From Chloroflexota bacterium (GTDB lineage: Bacteria; Chloroflexota; UBA6077): a stretch of 18,213 nt of DNA. The notes beneath the pieces are model-generated. The model ran no database searches. It saw only the letters and a list, made by a program, of their open reading frames with translations, and was not told the DNA's origin. The stretch's first letter is position 1; every line of letters begins with the position of its first letter. The translations under genes and the position numbers were made by a program. This document shows positions 1 through 7,298 of the stretch, in pieces. The stretch covers positions 1 to 18,213 of the forward strand of contig JAJZRD010000050.1 of assembly GCA_021845945.1 (NCBI GenBank), in the 5' to 3' direction.

Positions 1-591
1 GGTGATGTACTCCGCCACCCTGGCCGGCACCAGCTCCAGCAGGATCGAGTAGACACCCGCATCCTCCAGCGCCAGGGCGTCGTCCAGCAGCCGCTTGGCC
101 GCGTCCCCCGTCTTCGCCTGCACCTTGAAGCCGCCCTGCATGGAGGCGCTCTGTGGGGTGAGACCGAGGTGGCCCATCACCGGTATCCCGGAGTCCACGA
201 TGGCCCTCACCCTGTCGGCCATGGCCCTACCGCCCTCCAGCTTGATCCCATCGCAGCTCGCCTCGCTCATGAAGCGGCCCGCGTTCTTCACCGCCAGCTC
301 CACACTGGGCTGGTAGGTCATGTAGGGCATGTCGCCGATCACGAAGGCCCTCTTGCAGGCCCTGGTCACGGCCCTGGCGAAGACGACCATCTCGTCCATG
401 GTCACGGGCAGGGTGTTGGGGTAGCCCAGCACGGTCATGCCCAGGGAGTCGCCCACCAGCACGATGTCCATCCCCGACCGGTCCACCAAGAGGGCGTTGG
501 GGTAGTCGTAGCAGGTGATCATGGCGATCTTCTCGCCCTTGCGCTTCATCTCCACCAGCTGGGATACCGTTACCTTGGATTGCTCAGCCAT
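1..591 (-). CDS. panB: 3-methyl-2-oxobutanoate hydroxymethyltransferase, N-terminal part (partial at window edge)
   Basis: This enzyme of pantothenate/CoA synthesis transfers a hydroxymethyl group from 5,10-methylene-tetrahydrofolate to 2-oxoisovalerate to give ketopantoate, in the cytoplasm. The visible 197 residues begin MAEQSKVTVSQLVEMK and show the PanB landmarks in order: the VGDSLGM loop (Asp48), GDMPY (Asp87) and KLEGG (Glu119), which correspond to the metal and substrate ligands, then GHLGLTPQ near 140-147 and LLELVP with the probable catalytic Glu186. The usual length is about 260-280 residues, so roughly the last third lies outside the window. The ATG at 591-589 is preceded by an AAGGAG Shine-Dalgarno sequence seven bases upstream. 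It is divergent from the regulator gene and probably unrelated to the catabolic cluster, although it uses a folate C1 donor. Confidence 0.95.
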   Translation of the reverse strand, partial: MAEQSKVTVSQLVEMKRKGEKIAMITCYDYPNALLVDRSGMDIVLVGDSLGMTVLGYPNTLPVTMDEMVVFARAVTRACKRAFVIGDMPYMTYQPSVELAVKNAGRFMSEASCDGIKLEGGRAMADRVRAIVDSGIPVMGHLGLTPQSASMQGGFKVQAKTGDAAKRLLDDALALEDAGVYSILLELVPARVAEYIT

Positions 592-640
592 TGGACAACT
601 CCTTTTCGCCGACAAAGGTGGGGGGTCCAGCAGATCTTCA

Positions 641-659
641 CTCCCTCTCGGGGAGGGAG
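641..659 (-). promoter_or_regulatory. Small hairpin in the panB leader
   Basis: CTCCCTC (641-647) and GAGGGAG (653-659) pair perfectly around a 5-base loop, about 50 bases upstream of the panB start. It could fold in the panB 5' leader. There is no T tract on either side, so an intrinsic terminator is unlikely. Confidence 0.3.
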
Positions 660-953
660 CTTAATCGAGGCGTGACTTCGCTCGCCCGCGGGCGTACCTT
701 TGCCTTCCAGGTTCGCCTCGACAAGGGTACAACGCCGCGAAAACGAACGCAAGCCAAGTGCGCCGTTCCGCAATTCCGCGGGTGCGGCGCAGATTTCCGG
801 GCGGCTCATGGGGCCATTGTCCTGAAGGGCTGGTGACACCTGCGGAGGACAGGGGCATGAAAAAGGTAGCCGCAAGCCTTAGCCTGCGCGCGCCTCGTCC
901 CGAAGCACCATCTCGTCGCTCAGGCCTACGCTCACCCCGGCCGAATCTGCTAC

Positions 954-982
954 TTGACAGCCGCCCCATCTTTCTGCAAACT
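954..982 (+). promoter_or_regulatory. Candidate promoter of the GntR gene
   Basis: A perfect TTGACA box lies at 954-959. At 17-base spacing the candidate -10 hexamer is CAAACT (977-982), which matches the consensus at only three positions. The palindrome at 983-1002 would begin right after the -10, a suitable place for autorepression. The -35 is clear but the -10 is weak. Confidence 0.4.
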
Positions 983-1002
983 GTTAACGGTTTTCCGTTA
1001 AC
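983..1002 (+). promoter_or_regulatory. Palindromic candidate operator of the GntR regulator
   Basis: GTTAACGG (983-990), TTTT, then CCGTTAAC (995-1002) is a perfect inverted repeat with 8-bp arms and a 4-base spacer. It lies 16 bases before the regulator's start codon and just after the candidate -10. Palindromes here are typical autoregulatory operators of GntR-family proteins. Related sequences occur at 1684-1691, 3831-3843 and 4383-4391. That this regulator binds them is inference. Confidence 0.55.
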
Positions 1003-1018
1003 CCACAAGGAGCCTGGC

Positions 1019-1690
1019 ATGATTACCCTGCACCTCCACAAGTCCGACCTCGTAGGTGTCCCCCTGGGTCACCACGCGGCGGACTCCATCCGCGACGCCA
1101 TCCTTCAGGGCTCCCTTCGGCCCGACGAGAGGCTGGTCGAGTCCGCTATCGCCTCTCAACTCAACCTGAGCCGCGGACCCGTCCGCGACGCCCTCAGGCA
1201 GCTCGCTCTCGAAGGACTTGTCGTGATTGTTCCTCGACGCGGCACCTTCGTGAGCCGGCTGGACCGGGCAGACATACGGGAGATCTCCACCCTTCGGGCC
1301 GTGATCGAGGGGCTGGCAGCCCGTTTCCTCGCTGTGAGGCGCGACCAGGCAGCTGTCGATCAGCTGGAGGAGTGCCTCAACGCGATGGCCGAAGCGGGAG
1401 ATGCCGACCCCGTCCGCTTCGCCACCTTCGACCTGAAGTTCCACGAGACCCTGGTGCGAGCCTCCGGCCACAGGCGGCTCTACCATTCCTGGGCCAACCT
1501 CCGCACTCAGATCTGGATGTTCATCAGGGAAACCCGGCTCGGAAACCTCCGCTCGGCGGAGGGCACGCGTGAGTTCCACCAAACCATCGTCCGAGCGATC
1601 AGGGCCGGCGACGCCGCCGAGGCCGAGCGCGCCGCCAGGCACCATAGCGAATCCACAGGACCTGAGCTAGAAGACTACCTTACCCGTTAA
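1019..1690 (+). CDS. GntR-family transcriptional regulator, FadR/FCD subfamily
   Basis: A 223-residue DNA-binding regulator, the usual length for the FadR/FCD branch. The N-terminal winged helix-turn-helix covers about residues 15-85, including ESAIASQLNLSRGPVRDAL and the wing PRRGTFVS. The C-terminal FCD ligand domain keeps the metal/ligand-binding pattern: Asp and His in FDLKFHE, His in EFHQTI and His in ARHHSES. FCD regulators generally bind small carboxylic acids, which fits the TRAP transporter and dehydrogenase genes downstream. The ATG at 1019 was chosen because AAGGAG lies eight bases upstream and because the candidate promoter and palindrome would otherwise be coding. An in-frame ATG at 857 with its own GGAGGA would add 54 low-complexity residues and is less likely. 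It is the first gene of the plus-strand cluster and probably its local regulator. Confidence 0.93.
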   Translation: MITLHLHKSDLVGVPLGHHAADSIRDAILQGSLRPDERLVESAIASQLNLSRGPVRDALRQLALEGLVVIVPRRGTFVSRLDRADIREISTLRAVIEGLAARFLAVRRDQAAVDQLEECLNAMAEAGDADPVRFATFDLKFHETLVRASGHRRLYHSWANLRTQIWMFIRETRLGNLRSAEGTREFHQTIVRAIRAGDAAEAERAARHHSESTGPELEDYLTR

Positions 1691-1691
1691 C
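1684..1691 (-). promoter_or_regulatory. Half-site copy of the candidate operator before URO-D gene 1
   Basis: CCGTTAAC at 1684-1691 is identical to the right arm of the palindrome at 983-1002. It overlaps the stop codon of the regulator and lies 75 bases upstream of the first methyltransferase gene. A single 8-bp half-site could be chance; its position before the next gene makes it worth noting. Confidence 0.3.
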
Positions 1692-1765
1692 TCCGTCGTC
1701 TCCCATGGTGATCGAATAGTGCCCCTGGCGTGGATTAGTAGAGTCTGCCAACAGGGAGGCTCCCG

Positions 1766-2989
1766 ATGGGTGGCGTCGACTCAGGAAACGGTTCCATCCG
1801 GTCCGAGATTCCCCGGCTGCTCGACCAGTTCTGCGCGGCCGTGGAGAGCCCTGAGAACAGGTCCCGGCTCAAGCTGTGGGCCGAGCCGTCCTTCCACCTG
1901 AAGACGGTCAAGTTCAGGGGCCAGCCGCTTCCCCTCGTCGAGACAGGAGGCAAGATCCCGATCCAGGCCGACGTGTACAGCGTCGCCTTCTGGGCCAGGA
2001 TCTTTGGCTTCAGCCTCGCCCAGTACTACACCGACCCCGCTACCTACCTTCACTACTATCTCAAAGCCCGCCTGCGCTGCTTCTCTGATATCCCGGATGA
2101 CAGCCCCCTCGTGCCTGCTGTCCCAACATGGATCGGGCTGGGCTTCGAGGCGAGCCTCTTCGGCATCCGCCAGCTCTACGACGAAGTCGCCGAGCCTTGG
2201 GTCGACCGCGATTCCGCTCTCAAAGACTACGGCGAGCTCGGGAAGATCGGCAGACCCGACTTCAGAGCCACCGGCCTCATGCCGCTCGCCCTGCGTTTCT
2301 ACGACGAGATCCAGCAGATGGTGGACGGCTACCCCGTCAGGGTACAGTTCCACGATTGGGCCCCGGGCCTCCTCACGAGCTTGATCTACCTAAGGGGTTA
2401 CGACAACCTGATGGTCGACATGCTGGAGGAGCCGGAGCTGGTGCATGGCATCGTTCGCCTGGTCACGGACATCCGCAAGCAATGGGAGGTCGACCGCTCC
2501 AACTACCTCGGTCGCCCGATTCCCCAGGCAATGTACTACGACGACGACGTCAACATACCTCAGCTCTCCCCTGGCCTCTTTACGGAATTCCTCCTTCCCT
2601 ACGAGAAGGAGATCCACGATTTCCAGGGCGGCGTGTCCTACTGGCACAGCTGCGGCAACATCACTCCGTTCCTGCCTGCGATCCGCGAGATGCCGCGCAT
2701 CGAGCTTCTGAACGTCAGCGCCTGGACCGACGTTCGTCGCGCGGCGACGGTGTTCGCGGGCACACCATTGGAAGTCTGCGTCCACGCGGTGGACGACGTG
2801 CTTCAGGCCACTCCGGAGCAGATGGAGGCCCGAGCGCGCGGGCTCGTGGAGGCATGCTGCGAGATGAAGGTGCCGGCCTGGACCATTCGGGCCGAGGGCA
2901 TCACCGGCCTGGAGGATCCTCAGGCGGATCTTCGCCAGGTGAAGGCCTGGGTCGAAACCACCCGGAGAGCAGTGGAGGATAGAGGGTAG
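1766..2989 (+). CDS. URO-D-family corrinoid-dependent methyltransferase 1 (HxC type)
   Basis: A 407-residue cytoplasmic protein of the uroporphyrinogen-decarboxylase/MtaA-CmuA superfamily, predicted to move a methyl group to or from a corrinoid protein. The C-terminal half has the diagnostic features: YYDDDVN (257-263), the stretch SPGLFTEFLLPYEKEI (268-283), WHSCGN (His294 and Cys296), and a distal Cys pair at 364-365 in EACCEM. A His-x-Cys plus distal Cys set is the zinc site of MtaA/MtbA-type methyltransferases, where zinc activates a thiol or other methyl acceptor. True heme-pathway UroD lacks this site, so heme synthesis is unlikely. The ATG follows GGGAGG by six bases. The SDR gene starts 10 bases after the stop. 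The substrate cannot be told from sequence; it could be a substrate demethylase or the methyl-acceptor side. Confidence 0.85.
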   Translation: MGGVDSGNGSIRSEIPRLLDQFCAAVESPENRSRLKLWAEPSFHLKTVKFRGQPLPLVETGGKIPIQADVYSVAFWARIFGFSLAQYYTDPATYLHYYLKARLRCFSDIPDDSPLVPAVPTWIGLGFEASLFGIRQLYDEVAEPWVDRDSALKDYGELGKIGRPDFRATGLMPLALRFYDEIQQMVDGYPVRVQFHDWAPGLLTSLIYLRGYDNLMVDMLEEPELVHGIVRLVTDIRKQWEVDRSNYLGRPIPQAMYYDDDVNIPQLSPGLFTEFLLPYEKEIHDFQGGVSYWHSCGNITPFLPAIREMPRIELLNVSAWTDVRRAATVFAGTPLEVCVHAVDDVLQATPEQMEARARGLVEACCEMKVPAWTIRAEGITGLEDPQADLRQVKAWVETTRRAVEDRG

Positions 2990-2998
2990 GAGGCGTCC

Positions 2999-3784
2999 AT
3001 GAGGCTGGAGGGCAAGGCAGCCATAGTCACGGGGGCCGGGCGGGGCATCGGGCGGGGCGTGGCATTGCGGCTGGCCCGGGAAGGGGCCGACGTCGCGGTG
3101 GTCGACATCCAGGGCGACCTGGCCGACCAGACGGCTGGAGAGATAGAGAAGCTGGGCCGCAGTCCCCTCGCCCTGCCTACCGACGTCAGCGACAGCGCCG
3201 CGGTAGCCGAGATGGTGGGCTCCGTCCACAGCAAGTACGGCCATATCGACATCCTCGTCAACTCCGCCGCCATCGTCGTCACCACCCCGATGGTTGAGAC
3301 GCGGGAAGAGGATTGGGACCGGATCATGGCCATCAACCTCAAGGGCACCTTCCTCTGCTGCAAGGCGACCGTGCCCCACATGATGACGCAGCGATCCGGC
3401 AAGATCGTGAACTTCTACTCCTCGGGAGCCAAGTACGGCTCCCCCAACTCCACGGCCTACGCCGCGACGAAGTTCGGCGTTTGGGGCTTCAGCCTATCCC
3501 TTGCCGTGGAGTTGGCTCCCCACGGCATCAACGTCAACTGCGTCTCGCCGGGGGTAATCGATACCGAGATGATCAGGGACGTGTTCACAGCTAAGAGCCG
3601 CCTGGCGGGCAAGGAGGTGGACGCGGTGCGGGCGGAGATCACATCCCAGATGCCACTTGGACGGATGGGGACGCCCGAGGACATCGCGGGCGCGGTAGCC
3701 TACCTGGTTTCCTCCGATGCCGATTACGTCACCGGCCATGTGCTGGAGGTCAGCTCGGCGATGAACAGGCTCCGGTTCAAGTGA
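2999..3784 (+). CDS. Short-chain dehydrogenase/reductase (classical SDR, probably NAD-dependent)
   Basis: A 261-residue Rossmann-fold oxidoreductase that interconverts an alcohol and a carbonyl compound. Family signatures are complete: the TGAGRGIG cofactor loop (11-18), Asp36 at the end of the second strand (favouring NAD over NADP), NSAA (88-91), the catalytic Ser at 141/142, and YAATK with Tyr154 and Lys158, followed by the SPGVIDTEM loop. The ATG is preceded by TAGGAGG, which overlaps the stop of the methyltransferase gene, so the two are almost certainly co-transcribed. In this context it probably oxidises a hydroxyl group of the imported compound before cleavage by the E1/E2 complex, but that is inference. 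The substrate is unknown. Confidence 0.92.
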   Translation: MRLEGKAAIVTGAGRGIGRGVALRLAREGADVAVVDIQGDLADQTAGEIEKLGRSPLALPTDVSDSAAVAEMVGSVHSKYGHIDILVNSAAIVVTTPMVETREEDWDRIMAINLKGTFLCCKATVPHMMTQRSGKIVNFYSSGAKYGSPNSTAYAATKFGVWGFSLSLAVELAPHGINVNCVSPGVIDTEMIRDVFTAKSRLAGKEVDAVRAEITSQMPLGRMGTPEDIAGAVAYLVSSDADYVTGHVLEVSSAMNRLRFK

Positions 3785-3830
3785 GGCATCAACCGCAGCA
3801 ACGGCGCGGGCATTTCGGCTGCGGCGAGTT

Positions 3831-3843
3831 GTTGACAGTTTTC
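3831..3843 (+). promoter_or_regulatory. Copy of the candidate operator motif upstream of the cupin gene
   Basis: GTTGACAGTTTTC matches the 983 palindrome's left part (GTTAACGGTTTTC) at 11 of 13 positions and lies about 40 bases before the cupin start. It includes a TTGACA hexamer, so it may instead be a -35 box, but no acceptable -10 lies 16-18 bases downstream. Confidence 0.4.
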
Positions 3844-3871
3844 AATTCGGAATGAGGGGGCCGACAACAAC

Positions 3872-4261
3872 ATGGAATTGCTCAGGAGGGAGGATCTCCC
3901 GAAAACCCGTCTACCTGGACGCATCATTCAGAAGACGATTGGCAGGGATGCCTCGGTCGCGAGCCGCAAGATAACCATGGGATTCGCGCAGTACTCCGCC
4001 GAAGCTGGCCCAATGACGCCACACCAGCACGCCGAAGAGGCGGTCTACGTCATCAGCAGTCATAACGGCTGGGTGCGCTTCGGAGAGGACCAGAGCCGAT
4101 TGTGCCCCCCCGTGCCGCTCGCAGCCGGGATGACCCTGCACTTCCCCGAACTCGAATGGCACGTATTCGAGTACGAGGAAGGGGGGCACGTCGACATAGC
4201 GTTCTTCTACGGTCAGGTGGACAACATTCGTCCTGAGGAGATAGCCGCCAGTCGGCGATAA
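3872..4261 (+). CDS. Single-domain cupin protein
   Basis: A 129-residue protein with one conserved beta-barrel cupin domain. Motif 1 is HQHAEEAVYV (His51, His53, Glu55/56, Gly66) and motif 2 is PELEWHVFEY (His97), so a full set of metal ligands seems present. Single-domain cupins act as isomerases, dioxygenases, decarboxylases or effector-binding proteins, and nothing here decides among them. No signal peptide is visible. GAGGGGG lies 11 bases before the ATG, a rather long spacing. An 87-base gap separates it from the SDR gene, and a hairpin follows its stop, so it may be its own transcription unit inside the cluster. A role in processing or sensing the pathway substrate is a guess. Confidence 0.8.
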   Translation: MELLRREDLPKTRLPGRIIQKTIGRDASVASRKITMGFAQYSAEAGPMTPHQHAEEAVYVISSHNGWVRFGEDQSRLCPPVPLAAGMTLHFPELEWHVFEYEEGGHVDIAFFYGQVDNIRPEEIAASRR

Positions 4262-4294
4262 TTGGCACTCCACCATGACTTCGTCAGGAAGTAT

Positions 4295-4319
4295 CCGTCG
4301 GCACGTCGTGCGCCGACGG
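4295..4319 (+). terminator. Hairpin after the cupin gene
   Basis: CCGTCGGC (4295-4302) pairs with GCCGACGG (4312-4319); the stem extends by GTG/CAC pairing with one bulged base. It lies 34 bases after the cupin stop. No T tract follows, so it is either a Rho-assisted terminator or an mRNA-stabilising stem. Confidence 0.4.
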
Positions 4320-4382
4320 CGGCAGCGATGGGCTGCGTGATTCTGGCGCTGGGTTCTGCGGTGGTTTCTTGGCCGATCTTCT

Positions 4383-4391
4383 GTTAACAGT
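4383..4391 (+). promoter_or_regulatory. Copy of the candidate operator motif upstream of URO-D gene 2
   Basis: GTTAACAGT matches the motif start (GTTRACRGT) shared by the sites at 983 and 3831. It lies 30 bases before the ATG of the second methyltransferase gene. The match stops after nine bases, so this is a weaker copy. Confidence 0.35.
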
Positions 4392-4421
4392 CAACCGCCG
4401 AATCAGACGGGGAGGTGCGAG

Positions 4422-5537
4422 ATGACGCGCACAGTCGAAGCGGAGTTCCTGGCCACGGTACGCGACCGGCAGCCCGGTCGAATACTTCCCGTGCTCGTGA
4501 GCGCAGGACCTTTCCTTCCCATCCTGCGCGGCATCCCTATGCTCAAGTACTACCGCGACCCAGCCCTGCTGCTGGAGTGCAACCTCTGGCTCCAGGACCG
4601 CTTCCCGGACGTCAAGCTGGTCGTTGGACCCTGGGGCGACTTCGGCGTCGCCGCTGTGCCCTCGGCCTTCGGTTGCCCGGTCTTCTGGACCGAGGAGGAC
4701 CCACCCTACGTCAAGCCTGTGCTCGGGTCCATCGAGGAGGTGGACAGGCTCCGCCCGGTAGATCCTCACCGGGACGGCCTGATGCCGGACGCCCTCGAGA
4801 TCTACCGCTACGCCTGGAAGAACACCCCCAGGCGCTACGTGGAGGAGTACGGCTGGCTGGACGGCGTCGCTTGGGTCCTGGGGCCGCTGGAGAACGCTGC
4901 GCTCATCCGCGGGTACAGCGAGTTCCTGGCGGATCTGGTCGAGGAACCAGAAAGAGTCCACAAGCTTCTCTCGATCGTGACAGAGACAACCCTGGCGTTT
5001 CTGCGTGCCCACGAGGAGGTGAACGGGCCGATGAAGCTCCTCTTCGTCGCCGAGCACTTCCCCTCGCAAGTAGGGCGCGCTCACTTCGAGGAGTTCTGTC
5101 TGCCCTACGTCCGAGCCATCTTCGCCGAGTTTCCCGGGGCGATAGGGCTGTATCACAACGAGGGGAATGTCTCCCATATCTTGGACCGCATTCCAGAGTT
5201 GGGAGCGGAGATCTTCCACTTCGGGCTCGTCACCCCCCAGGGACGCAGCCGGAGCGGGAGCGAGAGGGAGCGGTTCCGCGAGAGCATAAAGACGGCCGTG
5301 GCGGCTCTGGGCGACCGGATGTGTCTTGCCGGCAACGTCCATCCCGTCGACGTGATGCTGAATGGGACTCCGCAGGAGGTCGCCGAGGAGGCTCGTTTCT
5401 GCATGGACGCGGCGGTGGGCAAGGCGCCCTTCCTTCTCACCGGCGGTGGCGGAATGGCTCCCGGCACGCCGTTGGAAAACGTCGACGCGCTGGTGGCAGC
5501 GGCGCGAGAGTATCGCTTGATCCCATCTCCTGTCTAG
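4422..5537 (+). CDS. URO-D-family corrinoid-dependent methyltransferase 2 (HxE type)
   Basis: A 371-residue URO-D-superfamily protein placed directly before the corrinoid protein, the normal position for the substrate-specific methyltransferase that charges it. It retains [22 protein letters not shown] geometry (about 217-233) and ends with the [17 protein letters not shown] loop (about 347-363) that is typical of the family. The metal-site motif reads YHNEGNV, with His245 and Glu247 where URO-D protein 1 has His and Cys, and no obvious distal Cys partner is seen. A Glu ligand suggests a different metal site or acceptor chemistry. GGAGGT lies five bases before the ATG. The gap to the corrinoid gene is 30 bases. 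Substrate unknown; a methoxy, methylamine or methylthio compound are all possible. Confidence 0.85.
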   Translation: MTRTVEAEFLATVRDRQPGRILPVLVSAGPFLPILRGIPMLKYYRDPALLLECNLWLQDRFPDVKLVVGPWGDFGVAAVPSAFGCPVFWTEEDPPYVKPVLGSIEEVDRLRPVDPHRDGLMPDALEIYRYAWKNTPRRYVEEYGWLDGVAWVLGPLENAALIRGYSEFLADLVEEPERVHKLLSIVTETTLAFLRAHEEVNGPMKLLFVAEHFPSQVGRAHFEEFCLPYVRAIFAEFPGAIGLYHNEGNVSHILDRIPELGAEIFHFGLVTPQGRSRSGSERERFRESIKTAVAALGDRMCLAGNVHPVDVMLNGTPQEVAEEARFCMDAAVGKAPFLLTGGGGMAPGTPLENVDALVAAAREYRLIPSPV

Positions 5538-5567
5538 CACTGGGGAATCTCTGAAGGGAGGGCACCT

Positions 5568-6239
5568 ATGACCGAAGAAGTGCGAGAGAAGCTGGACGCA
5601 GTGCGCGAAGCGGTGATCCACGGCAAGACCAAGGTGGTTAAGGATCTCACCTCCGCCTGCCTGGATGCCGGAGCTACGCCTGGGGCGATCCTCAACGAGG
5701 CGTTGATCCCAGGCATGGCCAGGGTCGGAGAACGGTTCGGCTGCGGCGAGATCTTCGTACCGGAGATGCTGATCGCCGCCAGGGCCATGTACGCCAGCCT
5801 GGACGTCCTGAAGCCCCTCATGAACGCCACGCAGATGGAGCCCCGAGGTACCGTGCTGATCGGCACCGTCAAGGGCGACCTCCACGATATCGGGAAGAAC
5901 CTGGTCAGGATGATGGTGGAGGGGGCTGGCTACACGGTGGTGGATCTGGGAGCGGACGTGGCGCCTTCGGCCTTCATAGAGGCCGTGCACAAGCACCGCC
6001 CCCAGGTGCTGGGGCTGTCCGCTTTGCTCACTACGACGATGGCCCAGATGCGCACAACCCTGCGGGCGCTGGACGAGGCAGGGCTCCGGGCCAAGACAAA
6101 GGTGATGGTGGGCGGAGCCCCCGTGACCCAGCGCTATGCGGATGAGATCGGCGCGGACGGCTACGGGGCCGACGCCAACTCCGCCGTACGCATGGTGAAC
6201 CAGTGGTGTTCGGAGCCGCAGAAAGTGAGCGCACCATGA
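5568..6239 (+). CDS. Methyltransferase corrinoid protein (MtaC/MtbC/MttC-like)
   Basis: A 223-residue cobalamin-binding protein that carries the methyl group between methyltransferases. The N-terminal four-helix cap domain (about 1-88) includes EALIPGMARVGERFGCGEIFVPE. The Rossmann-like B12 domain (about 90-215) has GDLHDIGKN with Asp104, His106 and Gly109 (the DxHxxG motif; His106 is the lower cobalt ligand), GLSALLTTT near 149-157 and VGGAPVT near 181-187. Length and architecture match stand-alone corrinoid proteins rather than MetH. It follows URO-D gene 2 and its TGA overlaps the ATG of E1 alpha. Reactivation of oxidised cobalt normally needs an ATP-dependent activase, which is not encoded in this window. 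Confidence 0.95.
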   Translation: MTEEVREKLDAVREAVIHGKTKVVKDLTSACLDAGATPGAILNEALIPGMARVGERFGCGEIFVPEMLIAARAMYASLDVLKPLMNATQMEPRGTVLIGTVKGDLHDIGKNLVRMMVEGAGYTVVDLGADVAPSAFIEAVHKHRPQVLGLSALLTTTMAQMRTTLRALDEAGLRAKTKVMVGGAPVTQRYADEIGADGYGADANSAVRMVNQWCSEPQKVSAP

Positions 6240-7228
6240 CCGAATTGATCGCGAAGATCAACGAGGAAGTCGACGTCGAACCCACCGAGTTGGTGCGCAT
6301 GTACCGCAGCATGCTGCGCATCCGCCACTTCGACGGCACCATCAAGGACCTCTTCACCAAAGACTTCATCTCCGGCCCTACCCACACATACATCGGGGAG
6401 GAGGCGGTGGCCGTCGGGGCGATGTCCATACTGACCAGGGATGACTACATCATCAGCACCCATCGCGGCCACGGCCACTGCATCGCCAAGGGCGGGGACG
6501 TCAAGCGCATGATGGCGGAGCTCCTGGGCAAGGCGACCGGCTATTGCAAGGGCAAGGGCGGCTCCATGCACATCGCCGACTTCGACCTGGGCATCCTCGG
6601 AGCCAACGGCATCGTCGCCGCGGGACTGCCGATCGCCGTCGGCGCTGCCCTGGCCCTTCAGATGGACGGGAATGGTCGGGTGATCCTCGCCTTCTCCGGG
6701 GACGCGGCTACCAACAACGGCGCATTCCACGAGGCCCTGAACCTCGCCTCCGTCTGGAAGCTCCCGGTGGTGTTCGTCTGCGAGAACAACCTCTACGGAA
6801 TCACCACCCGGATCACCAGCGCCACAGCCATAGAGGACCTGGCGATCAGGGCTTCCTCCTACGGCATGGAGGGCGTAATCGTGGATGGAAACGATGTCCT
6901 CGCCGTCCGCCGGGTGGTGGGCGAGAAGGTCGCGAAAGCCCGGGCCGGGGGTGGACCCACCCTGGTCGAGTGCAAGACCTACCGCTGGTTCGGGCACGTG
7001 GCCACCGACCCGGGGCTCTATCGCGGAATCGAGGAGATCGAGATCTGGAAGGCCAAGGACCCAATCGCCCGCTTCAGGAAGGACCTGGTGGCCCGGGGAG
7101 TCCTCACCGATGAGCAGGCCGAGGCCATCGATCAGGAGGCAGCCCGGGAGATCGAAGAGGCCATCGAGTTCGGCATGCAGAGCCCTGAGCCAGACCTCGA
7201 CCAGCTACTGGTAGACATCTACGGGTAG
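6236..7228 (+). CDS. Thiamine-diphosphate dehydrogenase E1 alpha subunit (acetoin/pyruvate dehydrogenase type)
   Basis: A 330-residue alpha subunit of a 2-oxoacid or acetoin dehydrogenase E1, which decarboxylates or cleaves its substrate on thiamine diphosphate and passes the acyl group to lipoyl-E2. The ThDP motif is clear: GDAATNN from Gly155 to Asn161, ending with ENN at 183-185. STHRGHGH (75-81) and the GKGGSMHI segment (107-113) are typical of E1 alpha. Length and SGPTHTYIGEEAVAVGAM-like N-terminus are closest in style to AcoA/PdhA. The ATG at 6236 overlaps the corrinoid stop (ATGA), indicating translational coupling; an in-frame ATG at 6203 inside the upstream gene is rejected. Substrate specificity cannot be read from the sequence, so no aco or pdh symbol is given. 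Confidence 0.92.
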   Translation: MTELIAKINEEVDVEPTELVRMYRSMLRIRHFDGTIKDLFTKDFISGPTHTYIGEEAVAVGAMSILTRDDYIISTHRGHGHCIAKGGDVKRMMAELLGKATGYCKGKGGSMHIADFDLGILGANGIVAAGLPIAVGAALALQMDGNGRVILAFSGDAATNNGAFHEALNLASVWKLPVVFVCENNLYGITTRITSATAIEDLAIRASSYGMEGVIVDGNDVLAVRRVVGEKVAKARAGGGPTLVECKTYRWFGHVATDPGLYRGIEEIEIWKAKDPIARFRKDLVARGVLTDEQAEAIDQEAAREIEEAIEFGMQSPEPDLDQLLVDIYG

Positions 7229-7243
7229 GAGATTCGGTCTCCA

Positions 7244-7270
7244 GTGGACCGGGGCCTTCTGCCCGTCCAC
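7244..7270 (+). other. Imperfect hairpin between E1 alpha and E1 beta
   Basis: GTGGAC (7244-7249) and GTCCAC (7265-7270) pair, with an inner GGGC/GCCC stem and a short bulge, in the 70-base gap. It may adjust the ratio of the two subunits or stabilise the mRNA. No T tract follows. Confidence 0.3.
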
Positions 7271-7298
7271 CGGTGAGGCAGCGCAACGGAGTGGATAG

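Larger units (their letters stand above)
592..1018. other. Gene-free divergent intergenic region between panB and the GntR gene
   Basis: These 427 bases hold no convincing gene. On the panB side is an inverted repeat (641-647 with 653-659) that could form a hairpin in the panB leader. On the regulator side are a TTGACA box and an 8-bp-arm palindrome, listed separately. Open frames across it in both directions have no recognisable protein content. An ATG at 857 with an upstream GGAGGA is in frame with the regulator but is not preferred as its start. Confidence 0.6.

Noticed and set aside
169..675. 168-residue plus-strand open frame
   Set aside because: Antisense to panB; its His/Gly-rich translation is a shadow of the conserved panB codons.
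857..1018. N-terminal extension of the GntR regulator from ATG 857
   Set aside because: It has an upstream GGAGGA, but the added 54 residues are low-complexity, the family does not have them, and they would cover a TTGACA box and the perfect palindrome. ATG 1019 has its own AAGGAG.
1766..2989. Annotation of URO-D gene 1 as hemE (heme biosynthesis)
   Set aside because: The HxC plus distal Cys site is absent from true UroD, and the neighbours are a corrinoid protein and two more URO-D paralogs, with no heme genes in the window.
2390..3379. 329-residue minus-strand open frame
   Set aside because: Antisense to URO-D methyltransferase 1 and the SDR gene; low-information composition and no family motif.
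4284..5996. 570-residue minus-strand open frame
   Set aside because: It lies antisense to URO-D methyltransferase 2 and the corrinoid protein, both with clear family motifs; its translation is His/Arg/Gly-rich with no domain. Long antisense frames are expected at this GC content.
6203..6235. Earlier start of E1 alpha inside the corrinoid gene
   Set aside because: It would overlap the corrinoid protein by 37 bases and add residues not typical of the family; the ATGA overlap at 6236 is the common coupled arrangement.
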